48,478 nucleotides of DNA from Gnetum montanum (lineage: Eukaryota; Streptophyta; Gnetopsida; Gnetales; Gnetaceae), in the NCBI GenBank assembly GCA_015680685.1, contig MNCI01034976.1, forward strand, positions 6,952-55,429, in the 5' to 3' direction. The notes below the pieces were generated by a model that made no database searches, had not been told where the DNA came from, and worked only from the letters and a program-made list of their open reading frames with translations. Positions 20,722-32,129 of the stretch are shown piece after piece; the stretch's first letter is position 1, and the number at the start of each line of letters is the position of its first letter. Made by a program: the position numbers and the translations under genes.

Positions 20722-23456
20722 ATGACTCTTAAAAGACTTGTAGCTGAAGAGCCCTCACAACAAAGGGGCGAGAGACCTAGAGGAAGAGGATAAGTTAGAA
20801 AGTAGACTCTGCAAGTTAATCAAGAGGCCTAGTCTTTCAATATATATATGTCTACACCTATGATTGAGTAATATACATAAGTTGAAGCTAAGGCACCGCC
20901 TACTCAAGAGAAAGGACAACACTCATACTATTGAATAAGTGCCTCCAAGCTATCCAAGAAAAATCCATCATGTCCACAGTCATTATGAAGCTCAACTTTG
21001 GAATGTTCATGGAGGTTGTCCTTGCTGATGTTTGACAGCAACTCCAAGCCTCTCCTCTTTGGTCCACACTCTCATTCAATAGTAAATGGTATTTAGGGGA
21101 AGTCTATCAATTCTAAATGAATAAAAAAGTTTATGCCATTGTCCAGATTAAATGAATCATAGTTCCATATTCAGTGGAGGTAATAGCCAAGACATTGAAT
21201 CTTCCTAACATTAGAGTCAACATTGCACAAATATCTACAAGGTCTAACACCATTACAAAGAAATTATGACTACAAATGGCTTAAAAAAAAATTGAGAAGA
21301 AATATAATGGATTTTCCATTGTAGAGAAAATCTATTTCAAGATTAGGATGTACCACATCTTCCCAACTAAAAGCCTAAATAGAATTTTCACCTATGTAGC
21401 TAGAGGAAGTGCCATCCTTATCGGGAAATTTCAAGGAAATATGGCTTATTTACTATTCTTAGAAACTCAAAAGAGATTTGAGGAAAAGAAGGTAGGGAGC
21501 TCACATTACCATTCCCTTGCCTCATTAGAAGACTTTGTAGGCAAGTAGGAATTTTGGGATATGCTAATGATGTCATTCGAAAAGCCTAGAATGCATCCTA
21601 TGCTAAGATCTCAAAACTAGTGCCACCTAAAAAGGATTAAGTAGGGAAACTTATTGACAATGAGGGAGTTGTAGGATCTACACCAACAGGAAATTCCCTA
21701 GCATTAGGATAAGAGTAAGAAAGATCCATAGGGTTAACACAAGTTGGTGATAGACTAGGACCAAGTGTTCCACCAACATAGCAAGATTATCTACTCTTCA
21801 TGAGTTATTTACAACAGATAGTTAAAACTATTAGATGGTGAAAAAGAGAGGTCTCTACTATGTATCAAGTAAGAGATAATCCAACAAGGCTTGTAGTATC
21901 AATAGGACTTGCTAGTGATCAAATTACATTATAGGTAGGAGAAGATGAGGATTAGATACAAAAAATATTTGGGAACACTACATCCTTCCAAGTCATACTA
22001 GAAATAGGAGAAGAAGCTATAGTAGTGGTAATGAAACATCAAGATGTAGTAGTAGCAGTAGAAGTTATTACGGATCACATCAAAGAATCTTTAATGTTTT
22101 TGTTGTACCACCGAAAGATATATAACTAGAGCCAAAGATGTTGAAACCATAGTTGGAACCTCCATGGCCTTACAAGAACATGAGGAAATTTTAGATTGAC
22201 TATTGTAGGTAGGGAAAGTAATGCAAAATATTTTTGATATTCCTAGTGATATCACCGTAGTGTAGTATGGCCTTATTTCAACTAAGGACAAACTGGTGAT
22301 GGTAGACTAGAGCTAAACATGTAGAAAGTGAAGTGTAGAGGCTATAAGTAGAATTAGCTAGATTAAGAGTAAAGAAATAAGACCCTACATGATACATTAC
22401 GCTAGACAAATTAGAGTAGTTCAGAATTGAAAAGATAGTCCAACTAGTGGCTAGAAATATCTAGATGGAGATGGAGAGGGAGAAGGCAACATGGAATGCC
22501 TTAGTGGTAAAAGCATAGACTTATGATCATGTCAAAGCCTTGACTACCTTAGAGGAAGAGAATAAAAATATGGCTACTAAAAACATGAGGTTGACAAAAA
22601 ATAAGAAGTAAGAATAAAGAATCCATCAACTAAGAGAGTAGTTTGCCAAATTTTACCTTGACATGAGAAAACTAGGCAAAGGAAATGAAACCTTGTCAAT
22701 GGAAGAAGTTCATGCAATCTGGTAGAAGTTAACCATTAAAATTAGCATGTGGAAAAATGAGGTTGAAAAGCATGAAAGGATAAAAGAGCACTTTAGAGAC
22801 CAAGAGGGCATGTACAAATAAATTAATGTAAAGGAAATCCAGATGGCCAAGGCCAAGATCAACTTAATCACAATGCAAACACTTGATTGGTAGCCAATCC
22901 TAGATGGTCTTGGCCATATCCATCAAGATGAAATAAAAAACAAAGGAATGTAGATAGAGTACATGGGATTAGCAAACCTCCACTATGCTAATCTAGCCAT
23001 GTTGACAATAGGTAGGCCAAGAACTAAATTGGAGTTGCAAGTGCCTCCAGTATATGTGTTGTACAAAAAGGAGTTTGCAGATAGAAAAGATGGATAACAA
23101 AAGTTGCACATTGCAAATTTTAAGCTCTAAGTGTTCAAATCTAGCTACCAAGATTAGAAAGACGTACTAGAAAATTTGGCTAAAAGAATGATGGATTATT
23201 AGGAATTGAGAAAAATAATGAGAGCATTTGAAGAAGAAAGGTGGTAGTTTGCAACCTAGTATGTAAAAGTTAACAAGATGTTCCCACAGTTGCCATGTCC
23301 ATGAGAAGTACCTACTCTAGTAAACATTGTTGAGTTTTCTTGGATAGTACATGATTCAAGATCTGAGGAGGAGAAAATCTTGATAGATATCAATTTCAAA
23401 AGCTTGAAGACAAAGGAGAGAAGGTGATGAAGGAGCCACCATTGCTTGAAACTTAA
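20722..23456 (+). pseudogene. ORF2 of element A, unknown protein with coiled coils
   Basis: The frame runs from the ATG beside the acceptor to TAA at 23456. The N-terminus is Arg/Gly-rich (EEPSQQRGERPRGRG). At 21340-21640 comes the best-kept part, FKIRMYHIFPTKSLNRIFTY, VARGSAILIGKF, RFEEKKVG and, one frame over, LTLPFPCLIRRLCRQVGI. The LPFPCLIxxLC text recalls the 'putative plant transposon protein' domain found with plant mobile elements; this is my reading and needs a search. About 22010-23300 is charged and likely coiled coil (EVITDHIKESLMF, VKALTTLEEENKNMATKNM). The C-terminus is QFQKLEDKGEKVMKEPP. B encodes the same blocks in the same order. Frameshifts and stops show that this copy is dead. 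Confidence 0.7.
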
Positions 23457-23685
23457 AGGCTACATCAAGCTTTGGAGTTTTTTTTGTTATGTTTTGTTTT
23501 TTCATATGTGTCCATCATGTGATGCATAAAAAATTTGTAAATAACACTCAAACTATAATGCATCATTCTTAGTAGAGTTAGTCATGTAAATAGTTCATAG
23601 TATACAAGTTTGTATACAACCCCACAAATTTTGTAAGGAACTCTATCCTTCTTTTGTTTTAACTTGAGGACAAGTTTCTAGTTAG

Positions 23686-23696
23686 TCATGGGGGTA
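23686..23696 (+). other. Polypurine tract of element A
   Basis: CATGGGGGTA stands directly before the LTR start. The context 'gaggacaagtttctagttagtcatgggggta' type also occurs in B (split here: 'gaggacaagctttc', then 'gtgggggta'). Confidence 0.75.
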
Positions 23697-23745
23697 TCAT
23701 AAAACCCTTATGTCGATTAGCTACGATATCATATCTATGAGAGAA
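23697..23745 (+). mobile_element. Truncated right LTR of element A
   Basis: About 45 bases match the start of the left LTR (TTATGTCGATTA.CTAC.ATATC), after which the match stops. Confidence 0.65.
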
Positions 23746-25566
23746 TTGGAAAATCCTATGAGAGCACAATTATCATCCATGAAAATGCACATCAACCTAT
23801 GCACCAATGAAAAGGTTGATGAAAGTGAAACTAATGCCAACAACAGAAGCAATTAACATGAGTACAATCCACATAGAGTTTTTAGTAGTTATTCTTAGGA
23901 TGTTGCATTTTCAAATGTTGTAGATATGACTGACATGGAGAATGCAGAATTGACATGGGAGAGGCTAGCATCAGTGATATACATGGCATGCACATGGTGA
24001 CATAACTAGCTCGAGATGAAAACCTTGTCATGGGCATAATCATGGTAGTGTGATGCACATTTGCATTGCATGGGCATGGGTCCATGAGGATGTTCCATAC
24101 AAGATGTTATGTAAGGATGGAACTGGAACCTAGCTTAGGTTCTAGAATTTCTACCTAGGATTTTGTTCTTGTTAGAGTATGAGTTATATTCCATGAGCAT
24201 TATTAATTTCCCATCACTTGCCCCCTTTTACCCCTATAGATCCTTTGTGGTCTCACAAAGACATAATTAAGCATTTCTATATTGTAATTTTTTTCAATTA
24301 TTTAATTTTATTTTAATAGATTTTTATTTTATTAATGAGTAGTAAGACCTAATTTAATAGCTTAAAGTTATAAGTTTAATTCTAGTGGACAATATTGACC
24401 TACAATAAGAAGTGAAAATCATAAAGATGCTTCTAAACTAGGGCAACTTCGTTTATTTTACTCATATAAAAGATGCTAATTATGAAAACTACCCACATAA
24501 AAGATGTTAATTATGAGAAACTTGAAAAAAGTATTTATTTTAATTATCTAAAATTTCTAATCTCCAATGATAATATGATGTTCTTCCTAATTTAATTATC
24601 ATTTTTCATTATGGTTGGGTGCTTAAGGTGATAGCAAAAGTATTAAAGCATAAATGTGAATTTTTTTAGCTCAAAAAAAAATTGCATTGTCTCAATGTAG
24701 TGTCCCAAAGTAGATGAGATGAGACATATTGTAGGAAAAGTGAGAGAGGTGTGGATGGAAAACCGACTATGCGATGAGGAGGAGAAGGAGGTGAGAAGAG
24801 GAGAGTTGCTGTGGATGGTAGGAGTAGCTATAGTAGTGAAGGATCTCATGATTCCCTATTAGTGCATCAATGATTTCAAGGTCCACTACCACTAGCTTGC
24901 ACTCACACACAAGCTTCCATTCTCCACCTAGTACAAACCCTAATCCTTGCCCTAGACGCTAGATTACCCTTTGTTCTGTGCCTAGTTTGAGAAGTCTCTC
25001 ACTTTCTTCATGCATTTCATGGATCCAAATATCATAAATTTGGTGTAAGGACTCAACTACAAAGCTATCACAACAATCATGTTTCAAAGACTATCGATCA
25101 TGGTGGCCGATGGAGTCATTTTCTACACACTTTGGCTTGGACTTGCAGATTCTCCATGGCAATGATGTTTTGTGTTCCTTTACATGGTATGGTCATTTGC
25201 ACTACTCACGGGGGATCATGTGCATTTTTAGTACAATGGATTTTTTGCTTGGAATGTTGTTGATTTCTGTTGCTTTGGTTAGCCAAGTTAGGGATTTGCT
25301 CGGCGAAGTGGCTTTTGTTGTGCTGTGTTGTAGATACGGGGAGAAAGCTCCCCAAAAGTAAATGATTAGACATGTTCTTAACAAAATTTCAATATAATGA
25401 CATCATTCCATAGAAGGCAAAGTGATACAAGGATAGTTAGGCTAAAAATCTTGATGAATTTCATTAAAAATATCTCTTTCCTTGGTCTTGATGAAGTCCA
25501 TGTCTAAACATTTGATATTTATCTGTTTCTTTTCCTCTCTCTACTACTAAAACTATAGTTTTCTTA
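23746..25566. other. Unassigned sequence between elements A and B
   Basis: No protein match. 24405-24455 resembles 13650-13695. At 24460-24515, 'cataaaagatg.taattatga' occurs twice about 35 bases apart. 23900-24100 is rich in 'catgg' and 'gacat' words but has no clear unit. Confidence 0.4.
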
Positions 25567-26452
25567 TGATGAGTGGTGAGGTACCCCTACTCCCAACCAT
25601 ATGAATCAAAAGCATTCATGCATGATCTGGTCGAATTTCGTGGATGGGACTAGTTGTGCATCTAGATCATTATGTCTTAATTGTAGTTTACTATCTTCGC
25701 ACTTGGGCTAGCGGTAGCTTTGTCATGTATGGTTTAGTCCAAAGTGAGGAATATGATTGATGTTGACTAGTCCTAAGCTACTCCTAATGGTAATAAAGAG
25801 ATTAATTAATTAAGCTAATTAACAGTGGAAAGTAAAATCTAAACTAGCTTATGTGTGATGAGTATCCATGCCTAATCATCTACACACACCTTGGACTTCG
25901 TGTAACTACCAATGGGATTACCAAGTGTATGTCATTGGGCTTTCCAAATGATACACTGCTGGGTTACCAAGTAATTACACTTAAGCATTTGCAATTAGTC
26001 ATACTCATTCTACTTAATTATAGTAATTGTAAAGAGCAATAAATGGAAATATTAACTAATGAAAATGGTAAATGATTAAACAATTTAAAGCAATAATAAA
26101 TCTAAGTGGATGTTGCAATGATGAAAGTAATCTCAATCTTTATTTCTAGTCATGTAATGTGTCCAGGTATGTCACACTTGAATAAGGATGTCGTACAATC
26201 ACTTAACATCACACTGCGAGCATGCACTGAGAAACAACAAAACTAGTAATTGAAAATTTATGAAAAAGCTATCTAAAACCCATCCACTAGCTCCCCCCAA
26301 TCATGCACCCAAGTGTGGTAATTATAAGCTAGCATGAAAGGCATGATATTAGATGCTTGACATTGGAGGTTGTGCCTCAATATTGGATACCCAACATTGT
26401 GGCCTTAATATCGGATATATGATATTAGAGTCATACAAAACATGACTTATCA
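25567..26452 (-). mobile_element. 3' LTR of element B
   Basis: 886 bases, from TGATGAG to ACTTATCA on the plus strand. It matches 32130-33000 along its whole length. U3 (26340-26452) carries repeated AATATTGG, CCAACATTG and TAATATCGG words. The TATA box seen in the other LTR is degraded here to TTATAATT. Confidence 0.88.
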
Positions 26453-26464
26453 TACCCCCACAAC
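26450..26464 (-). other. Polypurine tract of element B
   Basis: TTGTGGGGGTA on the minus strand directly precedes the TGATAAG start of the 3' LTR. This fixes the element's direction as minus. Confidence 0.8.
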
Positions 26465-26639
26465 TGAATGAAAGCTTGTCCTCGAGTCAACAAAATAAGA
26501 AACAAGTGCTTTACAAAGAATTGGGAAGGTATGGAATTATTAATGAACTTAAATAAATATGAAAATTGATTCTTACGTGCTACAGTGGTGTTTTATAAAA
26601 ATTTGGACACAACATTACAAGAAACAAAATGGGGGAAGC

Positions 26640-29366
26640 TCATGTAGTTCCTGGAGGTGGTGGCTCTTCCATCAGTTGCTTCCCTTTGTCACCATGCTTT
26701 TGAAATTTGTAGCAGTTTAAGAGTGTTTGCAACTTTTCTTCCTCCATTCTTAGGTCATGTACCATCTAGGCTGCATAACTAATGTGTGCTAGAGATAGTA
26801 CATTCCATGGGCACAATAGTTGTGGAAACATTTTGTTGGCCTTCATGTACTAGGCTGTAAACTACCATTCTTCTTTCTCAAAGGTCCTAGCCTTTTCTTT
26901 CAATTCTTGGTGATCTATTAATCTCCTAGCTAGGTCTAAGGCTACACCTTTTTCTCCATGGTAGCGGGCCTTGATCACCTCAATTTTTGAGTTTGCTACA
27001 TGGAGTTTTTGTAAAGAATTTTTTATGTTTGCAAACTCTTTTTCATATAATGCATAGGTGGTCACTACCTATTGCTCTAATTCATTTCTAGGCCAATCTG
27101 TTGTCAACATGGCAAGGTTGGCATATTGAAGGTTAGCCAATGCCATGGATTCCTTTAAGTCTTCAATTTGTAGGTCTTTATTCTTCACTTCTGCTTGGTG
27201 GACTAGTGCATAACTATCTAGAATGGGCTACCAATCATGATTTTGTGTTGACACGGATCCAATGTGGGCTTTTCCCATATGGATTTCCTTTTCATTGATC
27301 TAGTTATACATGCCAACTTGGTCCTAGAAGTGCTCCTTTAGCCATCATGCTTTTTGGCCTCATTTTGCCATGCACTTATCTCATTTACAAACTTTTGAGG
27401 AATGGCATAGACCTCCTCCATTGAGAGGGTTTGATGGTTAATTTGCTAATGTCATGGTTAACCCTTACTAGTCGTTCTCTTTATTGGTGAAAACTTTTCT
27501 CTAAAATGTTCTTCTATTTTTCAATAGTGATCAACCTCATGTTATTTTTAGCAAGCTGTATAGTTTCTTCTTGCATGGTGGTTAGTGCCTTCTTATGGGC
27601 ATAGAATTGTGTTTCAGTAGTAGAGGCATTCCAAACTACCTTCTCCTTATCTTTCTTAATAGCTTTGTTCTCTTCAATCAATTTGTTTAGCTACTCTATT
27701 CTAAATTGATCCAGTTAGTTAGGCATGACAAACCAGGCAGGGCCTCATCTTTCAGCTCTTAGGGTGGCTAGCTCTTGCTACAAGTGATGCACTTCTACTT
27801 CTATATGTTCTACCCTAGTCTCAACCATGACCAACTTTGCTTTGGTAGTAATGAGGTCTAATTGCACTATAGTGTCATAACTGGGGATGTCAAACAGAGT
27901 GGTCATTACTTGTCCTATCTACAACAATCTATCTAGCACATCCTCATGGGCTGCAGGAGTCATTGAAGTTTTAGCCAACATTTGGACATCTCTGGTCCCA
28001 ATCAAATCCACTGGGGGTACAATAGGCACATTGAAAGATTCCTTGATGTGATTTGTTATCATCTCTACTACACCTACCACATCATAATGATGTATGACCA
28101 CTACTATGGCACCTTCTCTTGTTTCAAGCATCACTTGAAAGGATGTGATGTTACTAGAGATTTGTCATGACCATTGGGATTCTCCTCCTAATTGTAGTGA
28201 ATTCTGCCCCATTTTTGGATTAGCAGAAATAGTGGGCTGCACGACATCATTGATGACTTTGAAGAGGTTTGATTCATCCCTATTCCCCTAGCTGAGTGTT
28301 TCAACAATTCTTTGCAAATGGCTCATCATAGGCTGGTAGTCTTGTGGAAGTCGTGGTGGAACTTGTGGATCATGACACTATTCAGGCTCTTGTTCTATTT
28401 CTTTTTCTAGTTCTACTTCCTTCTCTAGTTTATGTTTCTCACCAAGGTCTTTCCTTGGCACTGTAGGTTTGAGAAATTTAGTGAAGAAAGAATTTTGAGC
28501 CCTCCTAGGAACATCACTTATGTATTCTAGGATTTTAGCATGCTTACACAACTTCTTGATTAGGAAGGGAATGGAAGTGTTGGCTTTCCTACCTTCTTTT
28601 CTTTGAATCGCCTTTGAATTTCCATGTAGTATAACTAGGGAAGATTAACCATGTATTTTTCCATTAGTATTACACTTCCCTTGGCCATGTATGTTGAAAT
28701 TTGGTTGAGTCCCTTGGTTGGGAAGAGGTGATATGTTCCTATCTTGAAATAGGTCCTCTCTTCTAGAGTCAACTCATTATATGTCTTATTTTCTTTGTTG
28801 TACATCTGCTTTAGCCACAACTTTCTAGTGTTGGAATTAGACCTTGTGGATAGATGTGTTAACTTAGCCCTCACATTTGTAGATTTAGAGCTTTTGTAAT
28901 TACTTTGACCAAGAAAGAAACAATGAATCTACCAATGTTAATAGTGGTGCCTTCTTCCTTGTTGTGCTAGAATTGATATGTCTTATCGAGATACCATTCA
29001 TCATTGGTTGAGAGAATGTGCCATAATGGTGACACCTGGAGTTATGTTCGAACTACCTTAGGATCAAATGCCATAAACAGGTTGAAGCTCAATTCCACAA
29101 TAACCGTGGGTAGCATGGAATTCTATTAGAATATCTTCAAGGCATTCTGGGGAGAACATGAGGTGTTGTATTTACATTGGAGCTTGTGGTTCCATGAATT
29201 CTCCTTGGATTGATTGCCTTGTAATAGGAGCTTTTTAATGGATGCTAAATGATTGGGCCTCCTATTCCTCATGCTTGGCTTGCTCTCCTTGTTGGCCTCT
29301 ACCACCTCTTGGGTGTTTGGCCACTCCTTGTGAAGGTCCCTCTTGTCCTCCTTTCTTTGGGACCAT
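26640..29366 (-). pseudogene. ORF2 of element B, unknown protein with coiled coils
   Basis: ATG at 29366 follows the acceptor-like GATTGATTGCAG. The frame would end at TGA 26642-26640, a span of 909 codons against 2735 bases in A. Blocks in order: a Gly/Arg/Gln-rich start (EGPSQGVAKHPRGGRGQQ); TYFKIGTYHLFPTKGLNQIS, TYMAKGSVILMEKY and RRFKEKKVGK (28780-28610); LIKKLCKHAKILEYISDVPR; then IHHYDVVGVVEMITNHIKES (about 28090). A long charged coiled-coil-like half follows (NKLIEENKAIKKDKEKVVWN, KKALTTMQEETIQLAKNNMR, EKEFANIKNSLQKLHVANSK). The end is FQKHGDKGKQLMEEPPPPG. Blocks are shared with A but no known enzyme motif is visible. Several stops, mostly TAG, interrupt it. Confidence 0.72.
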
Positions 29367-29378
29367 CTGCAATCAATC
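29367..29378 (-). promoter_or_regulatory. Splice-acceptor-like site at the ORF2 start of B
   Basis: TTGATTGCAG on the minus strand abuts ATG 29366; element A has TATGATTGCAG in the same place. Confidence 0.5.
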
Positions 29379-29916
29379 AAGGTTTAGATGTTACTAAGGT
29401 GTTGTTATTTATAATTAATAACTTTATACCTTACTCATGACCTTAGTTCCATTAAGCTTTTTAGTTCATATGATTGTAAAGTTAGAAAAATTTTTAGAAA
29501 AATGCTCGAAAAGTATTTATCTTCATTTATGACCCTTCGCAATTGGCTTCTTTTTCCTCATGTATGACATATTATGATGGTTATGGTCCCTTGGATGAAA
29601 AAATTAAAGTTTATGGCATTCTTATGATTGATTTTTCATTAAAATACTTATGTTTTTAACATTCTCACCTTTCTAATACCTTTTGTTTGATAGCAAATTT
29701 TGAGAAATTGATGTAAGTTTTCCATGCAAGCACCCTCCCATGACTAAATTGAACACTCTGGGTTCAAATAGATTCAAATGATACAAAAATTGGAGTGTTA
29801 TGGAGCAAAATATCACAATTGGAAATTGATTATGTGGAGCTCTTAGTTGTGAGAAAAAATTGAGAAACTTCCCTAGCTACAAATGATGAAAATGGATTTT
29901 GGAGCACCATGGGGGT

Positions 29917-29996
29917 CATATATATAGGTTTTGTTGACTTGATATTGGGTATCCAACATTGAGTTTGACCCGATATTAGGTAGTCGATATCGGGGT
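29917..29996 (-). promoter_or_regulatory. Internal promoter-like block of element B
   Basis: The plus strand reads ATATATATA (29918-29926), then ATATTGGGTATCCAACATTG (29942-29961), then the inverted repeat CCCGATAT/ATATCGGG (29969-29976 and 29987-29994). The 20-mer differs at only two positions from ATATTGGATACCCAACATTG in U3 of the left LTR (26380-26399). The block lies about 555 bases upstream of ORF2; in A the distance is about 585. A second promoter for ORF2 is inferred. Confidence 0.62.
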
Positions 29997-30279
29997 TCAC
30001 AAATATGCATTAACAAGGGTAATTAGTGTGGAAAATGAAGCTTTGGGATTGGTTAGAAGGTTTTAGATTAGGTCCATAGTTCTGGGGTAGGTAGAAAATC
30101 AGTTTGAGGCATCAAAAGTGTTAGAAGATGGAGTCGTCAACATTAAAAGCTTTGGAAGATGTAAGGAAAGGGGTACTAGACCTATGGTATGGAATGGATC
30201 AATGACATGATAAGGAAAAGCATGAAATGTAACATTTATACATGTGGAAGGTTAAAAATGATGTTGTTGTGTCAAAAAA

Positions 30280-30690
30280 GTTACAATTATGACACAAGCG
30301 AGTCCTTCCCAAAGTAGGTTCCAGCCCATAATGCCCTTGTATAACCACATCTAAAAATGTCTGTAGGTACTAAAAGGATTGAATGCAATGCATACTTGTA
30401 AAACAAAACACACATGTTAAAACCATCAATTTAAGAAAATAACTCTATGTTACACAAAACCACAAGTTAGGATCATATAGATAATGAGAGGAGATGGACT
30501 GTAGAAAGGATTGTAGGAATTGGGACATGAGGTGTTTGATCAGAGGAATAATGACTCTTTATGTGTTATTAATGGTTAAATAATCATTAGCCCTTCTATC
30601 CAAGATTCAAACCAAGTCCAAACCATATTGTAGTGACATTGCATTATTTCATCACATTGGCTAACAATCATAAAATACCATAGTTGCAAG
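30280..30690 (-). other. Conserved spacer of element B
   Basis: Alignable with 19380-19790 of A, with no open frame. The junction with gag near 30690 marks the deletion that removed the protease region. Confidence 0.65.
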
Positions 30691-32005
30691 GAGTAGCATC
30701 ACTTGGTGTTTTGTCCAAGGGAGGAGCTGTAAGCTTTTTGTATATCTACTCTAACATCCTATTAAACTTTGCTTCAAGTTCATCGATAGACTTCTATATT
30801 GGCAAGGTTCGTTACGAAATCACCTTATCAAGAGCAACCTCTTTCTCCTTATCATAGATATGGACCTACTTCTTTTGAAGGGTTGGGTCCCAGTGATATT
30901 TCTCAACATTCTCCAATTTGCATATCTCTCCTTCTTCTTTTGCCACATGCTCAATTAGCTCTCGGATTTGATGGGTTTGTAGCATGTATAATTGACCTAG
31001 GGCATACATCCCAAGGGTCTCCCTTGTTTCATTACAAAGCCCATCTATGATGTGGAAAAGTTACCTTTCCTTAGAGAAACCATGGCTTGGGCATCTATTT
31101 AGTAGGGAATAATATCTATCCAAGGCCATGTCCAAGGGTTTATGCTATTCTTGCTTCCATTCTTGGATTTGTCTCCTTAGGTTGGACACTCTTGCATAGG
31201 TTTGGTATTTCTTATTGAATATTTCTAGCATGGTGGACCATCATCGGATTGAATTTGGTTTCAACACTATATACCACACTTTAGCTCTATCAACTAGTAT
31301 CCTAGGAAAGAGCTTAAGATTTTGCCACCTACTTTTAATGTTGTAAAAGGCACAAGCATCTTGGAAGGCTTGTACATGATGTTATGGATCTGAATTGTAG
31401 CCTCCCATAAATTTAGGAATATTATTTATATCTAGCTAGGGTAGGAAACTTTTCTTGCAATACCTACAGAATATCTTAAATACCTCTATGATCTGCATCA
31501 TGCTTCTAGTGGCCAACAAGGATTCATCATCATTAGACATGTTGTGATGAAAATTTTGATTCATTTGATTTTTATGATTTTGCCTATGTTCATTTTTCCC
31601 ATGGTTCCTATTTTTATTTTTACTTTGATGCCAATGATGAGCTTGGTCTCTATATCTACATTCATCATCATTAGAACTAGATGTGAAAGAGGAAGAGGAA
31701 GATATGGAATTGGGAGGATTGCCATGGCTCCTATAGTAGTCCCTAGGGTTCCTTGATTTATCTTTTCTAGGTCTTAAGGAGGTCTTAGGCCTTGAGGCCT
31801 CCCTTGGTCTAGAACTTACTTCATCACCTCTAGGGTTGTCTACCTTAGGTGAATGTGGTCCTTGAGGGTCATCAGGGTGATCATGAACATATGAAACCCC
31901 TACATAAGGTTAGTCACTCCAATTTTCTTCAACATATATCTTGTTAGTTCTTCAATGAATGATTTTAGTATATAATGCATTATCGCTTCCTTGTGAAAGA
32001 GACAT
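30690..32005 (-). pseudogene. gag of element B (Ty3/gypsy type)
   Basis: ATG at 32005 (MSLSQGSDNALYTK) lies about 125 bases inside the 5' LTR. A basic and Ser-rich region follows (NPPNSISSSSSFTSSSNDDE, then Asn/His/Lys-rich text). The gag core reads IPKFMGGYNSDP, HHVQAFQDACAFYNIKSRWQ, NLKLFPRILVDRAKVWYIVL, WSTMLEIFNKKYQTYARVSN and LRRQIQEWKQE. AKVWY...W..M...F..KY is the signature of the retrotransposon gag (capsid) domain. The frame holds a few stops. No nucleocapsid CCHC motif is visible, and the 3' part is deleted relative to A. Confidence 0.8.
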
Positions 32006-32110
32006 TTTTGTTGGCTTATGATGTGTGTGATTTAATTTTTTTGAAAGATATATCATTAATGCATTTAAAATGATCATGTATAATATAACTAACCTAGATA
32101 ACTAGCACCA

Positions 32111-32129
32111 TCCCTAGTAATGGTACCAA
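32111..32129 (-). other. Probable primer-binding site of element B
   Basis: The minus strand reads TTGGTACCATTACTAGGGA directly after the 5' LTR. It begins with TGG as expected, but it does not match the common initiator-Met site beyond the first bases, so the primer tRNA is open. Confidence 0.55.

Larger units (their letters stand above)
14300..23745 (+). mobile_element. LTR retrotransposon A: LTR-gag-PR-spacer-ORF2-PPT-partial LTR
   Basis: The order on the plus strand is LTR (14300-15182), primer site, gag (15325-17400), protease (17470-17840), a non-coding spacer with a second TATA box (17900-20720), ORF2 (20722-23456), polypurine tract (23689-23695) and the first 45 bases of the 3' LTR. 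The rest of the right LTR is missing. No reverse transcriptase, RNase H or integrase motif was seen in any frame, although 9.4 kb is present. The element must have moved using enzymes from a relative. Gag and protease place it in the Ty3/gypsy group. It is full of stop codons. Confidence 0.8.
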
